Assembly: GCA_015057625.1 (NCBI GenBank)
Contig: SVDZ01000002.1
Span: 385,802 to 449,801 of the forward strand
Length of the DNA stretch: 64,000 bases
Direction: 5' to 3'
DNA from: Lachnospiraceae bacterium
Lineage (GTDB): Bacteria > Bacillota > Clostridia > Lachnospirales > Lachnospiraceae
The position numbers were made by a program, and so were the translations under genes. Position 1 is the first letter of the stretch. The number at the start of each line of letters is the position of its first letter. Positions 33,925 through 44,518 of the stretch are shown here, piece by piece. The notes beneath the pieces are model-generated. The model had not been told where the DNA came from and did no database searches. It was given only the letters and a program-made list of their open reading frames with translations.

Positions 33925-35982
33925 TTAAATATTAATTCTGTTATCATCAATCCCGTAATTGTACATTGATTTAATTGATTTGTTAAGTTCTTCAATACTG
34001 ACTTCATCTAAATTAAAGTAATGACTTTCTATCTTTTTAACGGCATCGTCTGCCTGTTTTAGAATTTTTGAATCTGTATAAACATCTCCTATTTTAAATT
34101 CCATATCGCCACTTTGCCTTATTCCGAAAAAGTCTCCTGGACCTCGTAGCTTCAAGTCTTCACTTGATATTTTAAATCCATCGTTAGATTTTGCAAGTAT
34201 ATCCAGTCTTTTTGACGCATCTTTTTTCTTGCTACCATTGACAAATATACAATAGGATTGAAAACCTCCACGCCCTACTCGACCTCGTAACTGATGAAGT
34301 GCTGCCAGTCCGAAACGTTCAGAGTTTTCAATCATCATAACGGTTGCGTTGGGCACATTGACACCTACTTCCACAACTGTTGTTGACACTAGTATCTGTG
34401 TTTCATTTTTTGCGAAACTATCTATTATTTCATTTTTTTCTGAATTTTTCATTTTTCCGTGAAGATAATTTATTTTTACTGAAGGCGGAAATATTTTTTT
34501 TAATTTATCAGAATAATCGATAACATTCTCACCCTCTACAGCCTCACTGTATTCCACAGAAGGGCAAATTATATATATTTGTCTTCCCTGCTGGATTTGC
34601 TTCTCCATAAAACGATATGCGTTAGGCCTGTATTCATTTCCAACAACACAATTTTTAATAGGCAATCTGTTGGCCGGTAATTCGTCTATTACAGATATGT
34701 CTAAATCCCCGTATAAAATAATTGCAAGTGTTCTTGGAATTGGTGTGGCACTCATAACGATAACGTGTGGATTATCGCCTTTTTGTGAAATTGCCTGTCG
34801 CTGTTTTACACCAAATCTGTGCTGCTCATCAGTAATTACTAGTGCAAGTTTTTTATATTCAACATTTTCCTGAAAAATAGCATGAGTTCCTACAATTATC
34901 CTTACTGAATCATCGTTTTTTATTGAAGCATAAGTTTCTCTCTTTTCTTTTGCAGTCATGGAACCGGTCAATAAAACCGCATTAAAATCATAACCGTTTG
35001 ATGCGATAATATTTGATATTTCATCAAAATGCTGTCTTGCAAGTACTTCTGTTGGAACCATAATGGCTCCCTGAAGATTGTGAAATGCAACATTTAAAAG
35101 GGCAAGAATGGCGACAATAGTTTTTCCCGAGCCTACGTCACCCTGTATCAATCTATTCATTGCTCTGTCAGACATAAAATCTTTCTTAATATCCATCCAG
35201 GCGTTTTCTTGCGCCCTTGTCAATTGATAAGGCAATGTAGTAACAAAATCTTCAACTCTGTCATCTATTGATAATTTATGTTTATTTTCTATAATTCCAT
35301 TATCTTCTTTAAACATTCTTAACATATAAACAAAAGAGAAAAACTCGTCAAAAACCAGTCTTCCACGAGCCTTAATTACCTGTTCTGTACTTTTAGGATA
35401 GTGAATATTGTATATAGCTTCTGAAAGAGTTTCCAAATCATATTCATTTGCTATCTCTTCAGGTAAATAATCATTTATTCTTCCCAAGGATTCGAGAGCA
35501 TCCCTTACACTTTTTTGTACTATATTATTGGTCAGACCTTTAACCAACGGATATACAGGCTGCATCTCTCCCATTTTCTCTTTATATGCTTCTTCAGTAT
35601 ATATCTTAGGTTGTTCTAAAATATAAGCTCCATTTTTAACTTTAATGAAACCTCTGAAAATGTGTGAACTGCCATTGACTAATGTATTCTTTAAGTATGG
35701 AGCATTGAACCAAGTTGCTCTTACGGTATTTCCGGTTGCATCAGATAAAATAGCATTTACAATTATTAAATTTCTGACTCTTTTAATCTCCACATGTCTT
35801 GTCACAGTAAGTTTTAAAGCAAATACTCTATCATTTTCCAAATCGTTTACGAGAACCGGTTCTTCAAATATATCATAATTCTTCGGATAGTATTTAAGCA
35901 GGTCGTCAACAGAGTAGACGCCTGCTTTATTAAATAACTTTTCAGTTTTAGGACCTATACCTTTTATATCTGATAAATTCAT
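33925..35982 (-). CDS. recG: ATP-dependent DNA helicase RecG
   Basis: RecG remodels stalled forks and branched DNA. The 685-residue protein has the N-terminal wedge OB domain (LKLTVTRHVEIKRVRN), Walker A (GDVGSGKTIVA near residue 278), the DEQH box (ITDEQHRFG), motif III (MSATPIPRTLA) and the C-terminal helicase core with GRVGRGG and the TRG-motif region. It overlaps the sensor kinase gene by one base (TAATG), so translation is coupled. Confidence 0.96.
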   Translation of the reverse strand: MNLSDIKGIGPKTEKLFNKAGVYSVDDLLKYYPKNYDIFEEPVLVNDLENDRVFALKLTVTRHVEIKRVRNLIIVNAILSDATGNTVRATWFNAPYLKNTLVNGSSHIFRGFIKVKNGAYILEQPKIYTEEAYKEKMGEMQPVYPLVKGLTNNIVQKSVRDALESLGRINDYLPEEIANEYDLETLSEAIYNIHYPKSTEQVIKARGRLVFDEFFSFVYMLRMFKEDNGIIENKHKLSIDDRVEDFVTTLPYQLTRAQENAWMDIKKDFMSDRAMNRLIQGDVGSGKTIVAILALLNVAFHNLQGAIMVPTEVLARQHFDEISNIIASNGYDFNAVLLTGSMTAKEKRETYASIKNDDSVRIIVGTHAIFQENVEYKKLALVITDEQHRFGVKQRQAISQKGDNPHVIVMSATPIPRTLAIILYGDLDISVIDELPANRLPIKNCVVGNEYRPNAYRFMEKQIQQGRQIYIICPSVEYSEAVEGENVIDYSDKLKKIFPPSVKINYLHGKMKNSEKNEIIDSFAKNETQILVSTTVVEVGVNVPNATVMMIENSERFGLAALHQLRGRVGRGGFQSYCIFVNGSKKKDASKRLDILAKSNDGFKISSEDLKLRGPGDFFGIRQSGDMEFKIGDVYTDSKILKQADDAVKKIESHYFNLDEVSIEELNKSIKSMYNYGIDDNRINI

Positions 35983-38297
35983 TACGATTCCTTCTCAACA
36001 TCGGGATTGACAGATTCTTCGTTTATTTCATTTTCATCATAAATATCCATTTTGATGATTGCTTTAAACAAGTCACCGTCTAATACTATTTTAAACTCTC
36101 CGCCGTGTCTGTCAACAATACTTTTTGCTATAGACAAGCCAAGACCACTTCCTTCTGTTGTTCTTGAAGCATCACCTCTCATAAATCTTTCTGTGAGGTC
36201 TTCTTCTTTAACTTTAAAGTATGATTTAGAGATATTCTTAATAGTCAGTATACATTTAGAATCGTTACTTTCCAGATCTATAAATACCCGGGTGTTCTCC
36301 ATAGCGTACTTATAAATGTTACTATAAAGATTTTCTAAAACTCTCCACATCTTTCTTCCATCACCGTTAATATAAACAGGTTCTTTTGGAAGCGATATTA
36401 CGATTGCAAGATTTTTTTCTTCAAATCTTTCACTGTACTCTCCCGCACTTTGGTTAATAAGTAATGATAAATTCAGTTTATTTTTATCCAACTCAATAAC
36501 ACCTGAACTCAACTTTGAGGCTTCAACCAAATCATCAGTAAGTACTTTCAATCTGTTAGATTTAGATTCTAATATGCTGATATATTTATTAAAGTTCTCA
36601 TTATTTATGTTTTCAGATTTGAGAAGATTAATATAATTAATTATAGAAGTTAACGGCGTTTTAATATCATGAGAAACGTTTGTAATCAAATCTGATTTCA
36701 GTCTTTCGTTTCTTGTATTTTCAAGTACCGCCTGATTAATACTGTCCCCCATACTGTTAATAGTATCTTTTAATATACTGTTAGATTTGAAGAACATTTC
36801 CTTCTCAATTTTATGAGACACATCTTCGCTGGCTATAATTTTACCGTCATTTATTATTCCATAATATTCTTTAAAATATTTCCACATTACAACCGACATG
36901 GCTATAAAAAACAGAAAATCAATTACAACAATAGCTATTAACAAGAAATTGGTTTGGAATAACGGATTCTTCGATAATGTCAGGTATGAAATCAGTACAG
37001 TGATTACAGCAAGAGAAATCGTTGTAATAAAAAATCCAATTACCTTTACTGTTACTTTGACGTGTTCAAAGGCTTTTTTAATTATTCTGATACTAAAGTG
37101 AAATAGTTTTTCCGAAAATGAAAGATGCCATATTTTATGACATTTTATTCTTCTGACTATACTGAGTAAGTACAAGTATACTATTTCTAAACATACTGAA
37201 GTATATGAAGAAATAATAAGGCACTGACTGTAAGATAACAATCTGGTTACCCCTGCATAATTCAAGGCGTAAATTCCAAGATACATTCCTATTATAAGTA
37301 AAATACCTATTAAATCCCACCACAGATAATCTATATGGTAAAGATATAAATTACCATTCTCATCTGATCCAGTATATGTAAATAGAACAATGAAAATAAT
37401 AAAAGATATTGCAAGCATGATAACTGTAATTACGCAATATGTGTAGTAAATATTTATTTGATTTTGATCAGTTATCGCCTTATTAAATAAAACATCATAT
37501 TGATCATCATATGGACATGAACTGTTGATAGAAAACGCCACATAAAAATCATCATAATCTGTGAAAGTACTACAAAGCAGTACTAGATTTGTCAAATCAA
37601 TATTTTCTTTTTTGAAATTTATAAGAGTTGGTTCTTGTACTGATTTATCATAAATAAAATAGGACTGAAACATCCAGTAATCAACTGTTATGTTTTCTCC
37701 ATGTGTAGTTTTGAAGACACGTGATTCGCCGTAATCTGTAAATTTAATGTAAAACTCAAAATTATGATTATAATTTTCTATCAAATATAAATTGTTTTTG
37801 TATTGTTTATATTGTTCACTGAAATTTACAAGACCATTTAAAGAAGAAATTGCTTTATTATATTCAGCTGAGGATTTATAACCATAAATATCAACTTCTG
37901 ACTGAGTTTTATAATTGCCATATTGGTCTACGTACTCTACTTCGCCATCATTGTCTTCTTCTGTATAATAAAAACTGTTTGAAAGCAAATCTTTATAATT
38001 GGAATTAATGTCCTTATTAGCATCAACTATTTTTTTGCCTTCATTTACAGTTATATCAGTTCCGGGGATTAGATCGTCAGGTTTATATTTTTCCTCAAAA
38101 GTAACAACGTTTGCAAGCATTTTGAGAATTGAAGCAGAATCTTTGTAGAATTGCTTTCCTATTCTCTCCTCCTGTTCTTTTTTATCCATATACATTCCTT
38201 TTTTGTACAGGACAAAAGAACCTGAAACTGTTGAAGTAACAAGTATAAAAACAATAACAATATTTAGTATTATACTGATATTTCTGATTTTTCTCAT
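35982..38297 (-). CDS. Membrane sensor histidine kinase with large extracellular and multi-pass region
   Basis: A 771-residue two-component sensor. TM1 (about 7-29) is followed by an external domain to about residue 270 with many Tyr and acidic residues, then five further hydrophobic segments (about 275-475). The DHp helix follows with the phosphoacceptor His543 in NVSHDIKTPLTS, and the HATPase domain has an N box (ENLYSNIYKYA), a G box (EGSGLGLSIA) and a C-terminal tail. It resembles the VanS/WalK-like group of low-GC kinases, but the multi-pass middle is unusual. It is 16 bases after the response regulator gene. The stimulus is unknown. Confidence 0.9.
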   Translation of the reverse strand: MRKIRNISIILNIVIVFILVTSTVSGSFVLYKKGMYMDKKEQEERIGKQFYKDSASILKMLANVVTFEEKYKPDDLIPGTDITVNEGKKIVDANKDINSNYKDLLSNSFYYTEEDNDGEVEYVDQYGNYKTQSEVDIYGYKSSAEYNKAISSLNGLVNFSEQYKQYKNNLYLIENYNHNFEFYIKFTDYGESRVFKTTHGENITVDYWMFQSYFIYDKSVQEPTLINFKKENIDLTNLVLLCSTFTDYDDFYVAFSINSSCPYDDQYDVLFNKAITDQNQINIYYTYCVITVIMLAISFIIFIVLFTYTGSDENGNLYLYHIDYLWWDLIGILLIIGMYLGIYALNYAGVTRLLSYSQCLIISSYTSVCLEIVYLYLLSIVRRIKCHKIWHLSFSEKLFHFSIRIIKKAFEHVKVTVKVIGFFITTISLAVITVLISYLTLSKNPLFQTNFLLIAIVVIDFLFFIAMSVVMWKYFKEYYGIINDGKIIASEDVSHKIEKEMFFKSNSILKDTINSMGDSINQAVLENTRNERLKSDLITNVSHDIKTPLTSIINYINLLKSENINNENFNKYISILESKSNRLKVLTDDLVEASKLSSGVIELDKNKLNLSLLINQSAGEYSERFEEKNLAIVISLPKEPVYINGDGRKMWRVLENLYSNIYKYAMENTRVFIDLESNDSKCILTIKNISKSYFKVKEEDLTERFMRGDASRTTEGSGLGLSIAKSIVDRHGGEFKIVLDGDLFKAIIKMDIYDENEINEESVNPDVEKES

Positions 38298-38313
38298 TTT
38301 AACTCCGGATTAA

Positions 38314-39012
38314 TTACTGTTTTTCAATTTTGTATCCTAAGCCCCAAACTACCTTAAGATATCTTGGTTCTTTAGGATTGATTTCAATTTTTTCTCTGAT
38401 ATGGCGAATATGCACTGCAACTGTATTATCTACAGCCATTGCTTCCTCGTGCCATACATTTTCATATATTTGCTCTATAGTATAAACTCGTCCCGGATTT
38501 TTAATCAAAAGCAAAAGAATGTTGTATTCACTTGGTGTTAATTTCACTTCTTCGCCGTCAACTATAACCTTTTTGCTGTCATCATCAATCGTTAGACTGC
38601 CTACAGTATAACAATTTTCTTTTTCTTCGTTTGATATATTTCCAAGCTTAGTGTATCTTCTGAGTTGTGATTTTACTCTTGCTGTGAGTTCAAGCGGATT
38701 AAAAGGTTTTGTGATATAGTCATCCGCGCCAACATCTAGTCCGATAATTTTATCTGTATCTTCAGATTTTGCCGAAAGTATAATAATAGGAATAGCACTT
38801 TCCTGTCTGATTTTAAGAGTAGCTCTAAGCCCATCCATGCGTGGCATCATAATGTCTATAAGCAAAAGATGGATATCCTGTTGTTCTTTTAGTTTTTCAA
38901 TAGCTTCAATTCCATCATAAGCTTTAATAATGTTATAACCTTCTTTTGAGAGATATATCTCAATTGCATCTACAATTTCACGATCATCATCGCATACTAA
39001 AATATTGTACAT
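38314..39012 (-). CDS. OmpR-family response regulator
   Basis: A 232-residue regulator. The receiver domain has the acidic pocket (CDDD near residue 8), the phosphoacceptor Asp in LLIDIMMPRMDG (near 54), and the switch Lys in DYITKPF. The C-terminal winged helix has TPSEYNILLLLIKNPGRV and the recognition region VDNTVAVHIRHIREKIE. It pairs with the kinase gene 16 bases downstream. CGGAGG precedes the ATG. Target genes are unknown. Confidence 0.95.
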   Translation of the reverse strand: MYNILVCDDDREIVDAIEIYLSKEGYNIIKAYDGIEAIEKLKEQQDIHLLLIDIMMPRMDGLRATLKIRQESAIPIIILSAKSEDTDKIIGLDVGADDYITKPFNPLELTARVKSQLRRYTKLGNISNEEKENCYTVGSLTIDDDSKKVIVDGEEVKLTPSEYNILLLLIKNPGRVYTIEQIYENVWHEEAMAVDNTVAVHIRHIREKIEINPKEPRYLKVVWGLGYKIEKQ

Positions 39013-39134
39013 TTTTCCTCCGTTGAAAAAAACTTTTTTCGTAATCGAGATTATGATACTCGAAATTCTACTTATATAATAATATTTTATAATGTTTAAA
39101 ATGAAAAGAAGTAATTTCTTAATTTTTTATTAAG

Positions 39135-39538
39135 TTGCGCTTTCGCCTGCGATAAAAATGCTTCGCATTTTATATCGCTTACCTCTCGCTGATTTGGCTG
39201 CGCCAAATATTTATTTAAGCCATGCATCAGCTCGGGCTTTCGCGATTTTCATCCTTCGGATTCTAATCGCTTTCGCCAGCGATAAAAATGCTTCGCATTT
39301 TATATCGCTTACTTCTCGCTGATTTGGCTGCGCCAAAATATTAAGCCATGCATCAGCTCGGGCTTTCGCGATTTTCATCCTTCGGATTCTAATCGCTTTC
39401 GCCAGCGATAAAAATGCTTCGCATTTTATATCGCTTACTTCTCGCTGATTTGGCTGTGCCAAATATTTATTTAAGCCATGCATCAGCTCGAATACGGTAC
39501 TTCGCACCTTCTTCTCGCTGATTTGGCTGCGCCAAATA
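39135..39538. repeat. Tandem array of about 128-bp units with GCGAAGC mini-hairpins
   Basis: In the 607-base gap between the response regulator and groEL, three near-identical units and part of a fourth lie in tandem; the central GCTTCGC heptamer is at 39160, 39290 and 39416. Each unit holds several inverted repeats: GCGATA...AAAATGC-TTC-GCATTTT...TATCGC, ATTTGGC-TGC-GCCAAAT, ATCC-TTC-GGAT and CGC..GCG. One copy of the second stem has a G-to-T change (GCTGTGCC). The last unit breaks off after CATCAGCTCG and ends with a repeat of CTCGCTGATTTGGC. On the left, 39013-39134 holds only A/T-rich DNA that should contain the regulator's promoter. Confidence 0.88.
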
Positions 39539-39543
39539 CAAAT

Positions 39544-39594
39544 AAAAAAATAAGTACAGTCTTGAATGCAAGCATTCGACTGCACTTATTTTTT
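39544..39594 (-). terminator. Strong terminator of groESL
   Basis: The outer arms AAAAAAATAAGT/ACTTATTTTTT, CAGTC/GACTG and an inner GAATGC/GCATTC stack around an AA loop. T-runs exist on both strands. It lies 26 bases past the groEL stop. Confidence 0.9.
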
Positions 39595-39619
39595 ATTTGT
39601 GAGTGGCTTTAGCCTTTTA

Positions 39620-41248
<1,629 letters not shown>

Positions 41249-41252
41249 CTAA

Positions 41253-41537
41253 TTATTCAACTATTGCTAAAATGTCGCTCTGCTTTACGATGATATATTC
41301 TTCATCTTCTATTTTAACTTCATTTCCTGCGTATTTTGAATATATAACTTTATCTCCAACTTTAACAGCCATTGCAATCTCTTTTCCTTCTACCATTCCA
41401 CCCGGTCCGACTGCCACAACTTCAGCCTGCTGTGGTTTTTCCTGTGACTGGCTTGTAAGAATGATACCTGACTGTGTTTTTTCTTCAGGACTTGCTTGCT
41501 TTAAAACAACTCTGTCTCCTAATGGTCTTAACTTCAT
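41253..41537 (-). CDS. groES: Co-chaperonin GroES
   Basis: The 94-residue lid of GroEL. It has the opening MKLRPLGDRVVLKQ, the mobile-loop segment KTQSGIILTS and the roof segment GPGGMVEGKEIAM. AAGGAGG precedes the ATG. It is the first gene of the groESL operon. Confidence 0.98.
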   Translation of the reverse strand: MKLRPLGDRVVLKQASPEEKTQSGIILTSQSQEKPQQAEVVAVGPGGMVEGKEIAMAVKVGDKVIYSKYAGNEVKIEDEEYIIVKQSDILAIVE

Positions 41538-41559
41538 AATTATAACCTCCTTTTCATTA

Positions 41560-41586
41560 CTAGCACTCTTCTTAATTGAGTGCTAA
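41560..41586 (-). promoter_or_regulatory. CIRCE operator of groESL
   Basis: CTAGCACTC-N9-GAGTGCTAA (41560-41586) matches the CIRCE consensus in 17 of 18 arm positions. HrcA binds this element and represses chaperone genes until heat shock. It lies between the promoter and groES. Confidence 0.96.
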
Positions 41587-41596
41587 AACTGATATA

Positions 41597-41625
41597 ATAA
41601 TACATCACTTTGCTGTATTGTGCAA
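41597..41625 (-). promoter_or_regulatory. Sigma-A promoter of groESL
   Basis: On the minus strand TTGCAC (complement of 41620-41625) and TATTAT (complement of 41597-41602) are 17 bases apart, with the CIRCE element starting just past the expected transcription start. Confidence 0.75.
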
Positions 41626-41628
41626 TAT

Positions 41629-42504
41629 CTATTTTCCAACTTTATTGTCTCTTCCAAAGCAAAACAGGTATTGTTGAGCGTATCCACCATAATCACCATA
41701 TTTTTCTAGTGCAAATTTTTCGATGGTCTCTTTATCTGTTTCGCATTTAAAATAAAGTTCTTCCATTATTCTTTTAATCCACACATCAATTGGAAAACTT
41801 GCTCTGTAATTAAGGGAAAATAACATCACACAATTGGCAACTTTATTTCCCACTCCTTTAATTTGAGTAAGCTTTTTTACCGCCTCCTCACCGGATAGAT
41901 TTTCAAAGGTAGATACAGAGATTTCATTATTATATAATTTTGAACAGGCATCAACTAAATATGGTGCTCTGAATCCTGTTTTTAACTCTCTGAAATCTTC
42001 TTCGGTAATCTGATATAATTTATCAATATCCGGAAAACTGTAATAATCTTCTCCATTAATACTGCCCAGATAATCTCCGTATTTTTCACTTATATCTCGT
42101 ACTATCTTTTTAATGTGGGGTATCTGTTTATTTTGGGATATTATATATGAAATAACCATTTCATGAAATTCCTGATTCAGCAATCTGATTCCCCATTTTT
42201 CCTCAATTGCAGGTTTTAAAACATCATCTTTAGATAAAAGAAAAGTTTTAATTTCATTATAGTCTCTTTCCAAATCAAAATAGTTTAACCATATTTTTTT
42301 CAGTTCGTCTTTTGACTTGTCGTAAAAAATTAATCTTTTATCATCCTGTGCTATATGTAATAAATGCTTATAAGCAACTACTACATAATCATGATCTGCC
42401 TGCTTATAGAATCTGAAACATTGACCACACTCTAATGTTTGCTCCAAATCGAAATCTACGACACCCTCTATTATTGTATTTTTGTTTTCTGAATATATTC
42501 TCAT
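41629..42504 (-). CDS. ogg: OGG1-type 8-oxoguanine DNA glycosylase/AP lyase
   Basis: A 291-residue HhH-GPD glycosylase that removes oxidised guanine and nicks the strand. The N-terminal OGG domain (FDLEQTLECGQCFRFYK) is followed by the helix-hairpin-helix KGVGNKVANCVMLF, whose Lys is the lyase nucleophile. The GPD loop FPIDVWIKR supplies the catalytic Asp. A Cys-containing segment (YLFCFGR) ends the protein. It lies between the groESL promoter and the HAD gene. GAAGG precedes the ATG. Confidence 0.9.
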   Translation of the reverse strand: MRIYSENKNTIIEGVVDFDLEQTLECGQCFRFYKQADHDYVVVAYKHLLHIAQDDKRLIFYDKSKDELKKIWLNYFDLERDYNEIKTFLLSKDDVLKPAIEEKWGIRLLNQEFHEMVISYIISQNKQIPHIKKIVRDISEKYGDYLGSINGEDYYSFPDIDKLYQITEEDFRELKTGFRAPYLVDACSKLYNNEISVSTFENLSGEEAVKKLTQIKGVGNKVANCVMLFSLNYRASFPIDVWIKRIMEELYFKCETDKETIEKFALEKYGDYGGYAQQYLFCFGRDNKVGK

Positions 42505-42518
42505 ATTGTGTACCTTCT

Positions 42519-43313
42519 TTAAATGAGACCGAATTCTTTTAAAGCCTGTGTTACTCCACCTTTATTAAAATCACCGGTTCTGTATTTTGTATATTTAAAT
42601 AATTCTTTATCGCTATTTCCCATACAAATTCCGTATTTTACATATGTAAGCATTTCCAAATCATTAAAGCTATCACCTAGTGCATAAGTATTTTCCCATG
42701 GAATATTAAGTTTATTTATAATCATTTCAATTCCTTTGGCTTTATTATATGGTTTTGGAAGAAGTTCCAGCAAATCGTTATTATGATTTATGACATTATA
42801 TTTGTCTCCAAATTCATCAATCATTGCCTTCATATTACAACCGGGCATAAATACAGCACTGACTTTTGAAATGTTTGATAAAGGAATACTTCCTATTTCT
42901 ACACATTTCTCATTAATATTTTTAATGTAGTTATTTATAATTTTATTTCCTCTTGGAGTTCTGTTTTTATTTTCATATTCAACATAAAGATTATCTCTCC
43001 CCTCAATAACAGGAGAAAAACCATTTGCGATGAACGAATCTGTTATGTGTTTTACTTCCTCATTATCAAGTTTATAAAAGAATTCTTCATTGTTTTTTAT
43101 CTCAATATACGTTCCGCCTCCGGCAATAATATAATCAAATCCAGGTGCTAAAAAATCATCATAAATCATAACTTTGGTTCTACCTGTGCAGATGACAGGA
43201 ATATGGCCATTTTCTTTTAACTTAATTATTGAATTCAATGTATCTTTTGGCATACCTTCTGTAAACTTATAAATAGTTCCGTCTATATCGAAAAATACAA
43301 TTTTTGTATCCAT
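42519..43313 (-). CDS. Cof-type HAD-IIB phosphatase
   Basis: A 264-residue HAD-superfamily hydrolase of the Cof/YidA type, acting on sugar phosphates or flavin phosphates in relatives. Motif I is FFDIDGTIYK (nucleophile Asp), motif II is CTGRT, and motif IV is ALGDSFNDLEML. The C2B cap lies in between. I start it at MDTKIVFFDID after GGAAGAGGG, since the longer frame adds 16 unconserved residues. The substrate is unknown. It ends 15 bases before ogg, so the two are probably cotranscribed. Confidence 0.9.
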   Translation of the reverse strand: MDTKIVFFDIDGTIYKFTEGMPKDTLNSIIKLKENGHIPVICTGRTKVMIYDDFLAPGFDYIIAGGGTYIEIKNNEEFFYKLDNEEVKHITDSFIANGFSPVIEGRDNLYVEYENKNRTPRGNKIINNYIKNINEKCVEIGSIPLSNISKVSAVFMPGCNMKAMIDEFGDKYNVINHNNDLLELLPKPYNKAKGIEMIINKLNIPWENTYALGDSFNDLEMLTYVKYGICMGNSDKELFKYTKYRTGDFNKGGVTQALKEFGLI

Positions 43314-43467
43314 ATTTAACCCTCTTCCTAATAATATTTCATTTATTGAAAAGACTAACATTTATAATGGTATAAGTAAAGCAAAAATAAATAATTTTGC
43401 TTTATTTTTATTCAAAATAGTATTACAATATAAATATGATTTTATAAGCGCGAAAGGAGAAATTGTT

Positions 43468-44445
43468 ATGGGCAAAAAATCAAAATTACTTGGGGCTTTA
43501 GCATTAGCTGGTGTAGCACTTGGGGGTGCAGGTTACTACAAGAAAAAGACAGGAATTAACTCAGCAAATGAAAATGATTTTGATGATGATTTAAACATTC
43601 CTTCAAAGAAAAAGAAAGTTGTGGCATTTTCTACAGATGGTTCTGATGAAGAAAACAAAAAAGTAACTATTACTTTTAATACAAAGCAGGCAAAACAGGT
43701 TGTCAATGACACTATGGACGGTATTGGTGAGTTGGCTACTTCTGCCAGAGATAAATTTGTAGATGTTATAGGCGAAGAAAAAATAGATAGTGCAAAGTCT
43801 AAGGCTACAGATGTAAAAGATAAAGTAGTTGATAAAATCGGTGAAGAGAATATAAATAAAGCGAAGGGCGCTATCGACAAGGTTACTACTACGGCAAAAG
43901 ATAAAGCTGAAGAGATTTTCACTGAAGAAAATATTGATATGGTTAAAGAAAAGGCTTCTGATGCTTTTGAAAAAACTAAAGATGCCATCAAAAATGCCGG
44001 AGAAAAAATCAAAGGCATGAAAAATTCATCTGACAATGACGAAGATATTATAGACGGTGAAGCAACTGAAGTAAATGATTTTGTTGAAGAGGCTACCGAT
44101 ACTTTTAAAGAAGTTGCTGAGGATGTTGAAGAAGCTGTTAACAATGGTGCTGAAGCTGTTTCTGATTTTGTAGAAGAGACTACCGAGGAAGCCGTAGAGA
44201 CAGTTGAAGAGGTTTCCGAAGAAGTTGCTCCTGCTGAAAATACTACAAATCATTACAGTTTTTTAGCTGATGATACTCCTTCATCAAATGAAAATACTAA
44301 TTCATATAATTTTTTAGCTGATGATGATACAGTTAAAGAAGAAACTGCTGAAGATGTATCTTTCGATGAAGAATCTGAAGAAAAAATCGAATCTACAGAT
44401 GAAGATTTCGATTTTTTAGAAGATGAGTTAAATGATACTTTCTAA
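43468..44445 (+). CDS. Acidic, repeat-rich protein with N-terminal membrane segment; function unknown
   Basis: A 325-residue protein I cannot place. A short hydrophobic segment (LLGALALAGVALGGAGYY, residues 7-24) is followed by Lys residues, then by a helical region (about 70-185) made of imperfect 11-residue-like repeats such as SAKSKATDVKDKVVDKIG and NKAKGAIDKV, resembling LEA or apolipoprotein-like amphipathic helices. The last 130 residues are very acidic (Glu, Asp, Thr, Val) with two copies of NxYxFLADD. The frame has an AAAGGAG site and its own terminator, and the periodic composition supports real coding. It could anchor to the membrane and extend along it; that is inference. Confidence 0.75.
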   Translation: MGKKSKLLGALALAGVALGGAGYYKKKTGINSANENDFDDDLNIPSKKKKVVAFSTDGSDEENKKVTITFNTKQAKQVVNDTMDGIGELATSARDKFVDVIGEEKIDSAKSKATDVKDKVVDKIGEENINKAKGAIDKVTTTAKDKAEEIFTEENIDMVKEKASDAFEKTKDAIKNAGEKIKGMKNSSDNDEDIIDGEATEVNDFVEEATDTFKEVAEDVEEAVNNGAEAVSDFVEETTEEAVETVEEVSEEVAPAENTTNHYSFLADDTPSSNENTNSYNFLADDDTVKEETAEDVSFDEESEEKIESTDEDFDFLEDELNDTF

Positions 44446-44468
44446 AATTTCATAATAGTAGTTATAAC

Positions 44469-44509
44469 AAAAATGCCGGTAACACAGCCAATGTTACCGG
44501 CATTTTTTT
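44469..44509. terminator. Bidirectional terminator between converging genes
   Basis: AAAAATGCCGGTAACA (44469-44484) pairs with TGTTACCGGCATTTTT (44492-44507) around a 7-base loop. It serves the acidic-protein gene and the DUF6062-like gene. Confidence 0.92.
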
Positions 44510-44518
44510 GTTAAAGTT

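Noticed and set aside
39135..39538. CRISPR array or insertion sequence.
   Set aside because: The whole unit repeats with no unique spacers, and there is no transposase or flanking target duplication.
39211..39585. Open frame of 124 codons on the minus strand with internal repeats.
   Set aside because: It lies wholly within the tandem hairpin repeats and the groESL terminator; the repeated peptide is the translation of the DNA repeat, and no ribosome site precedes it.
43536..44144. 202-codon open frame opposite the acidic protein gene.
   Set aside because: It is the mirror of the plus-strand acidic repeats, Ser/Val-rich and without a ribosome site.
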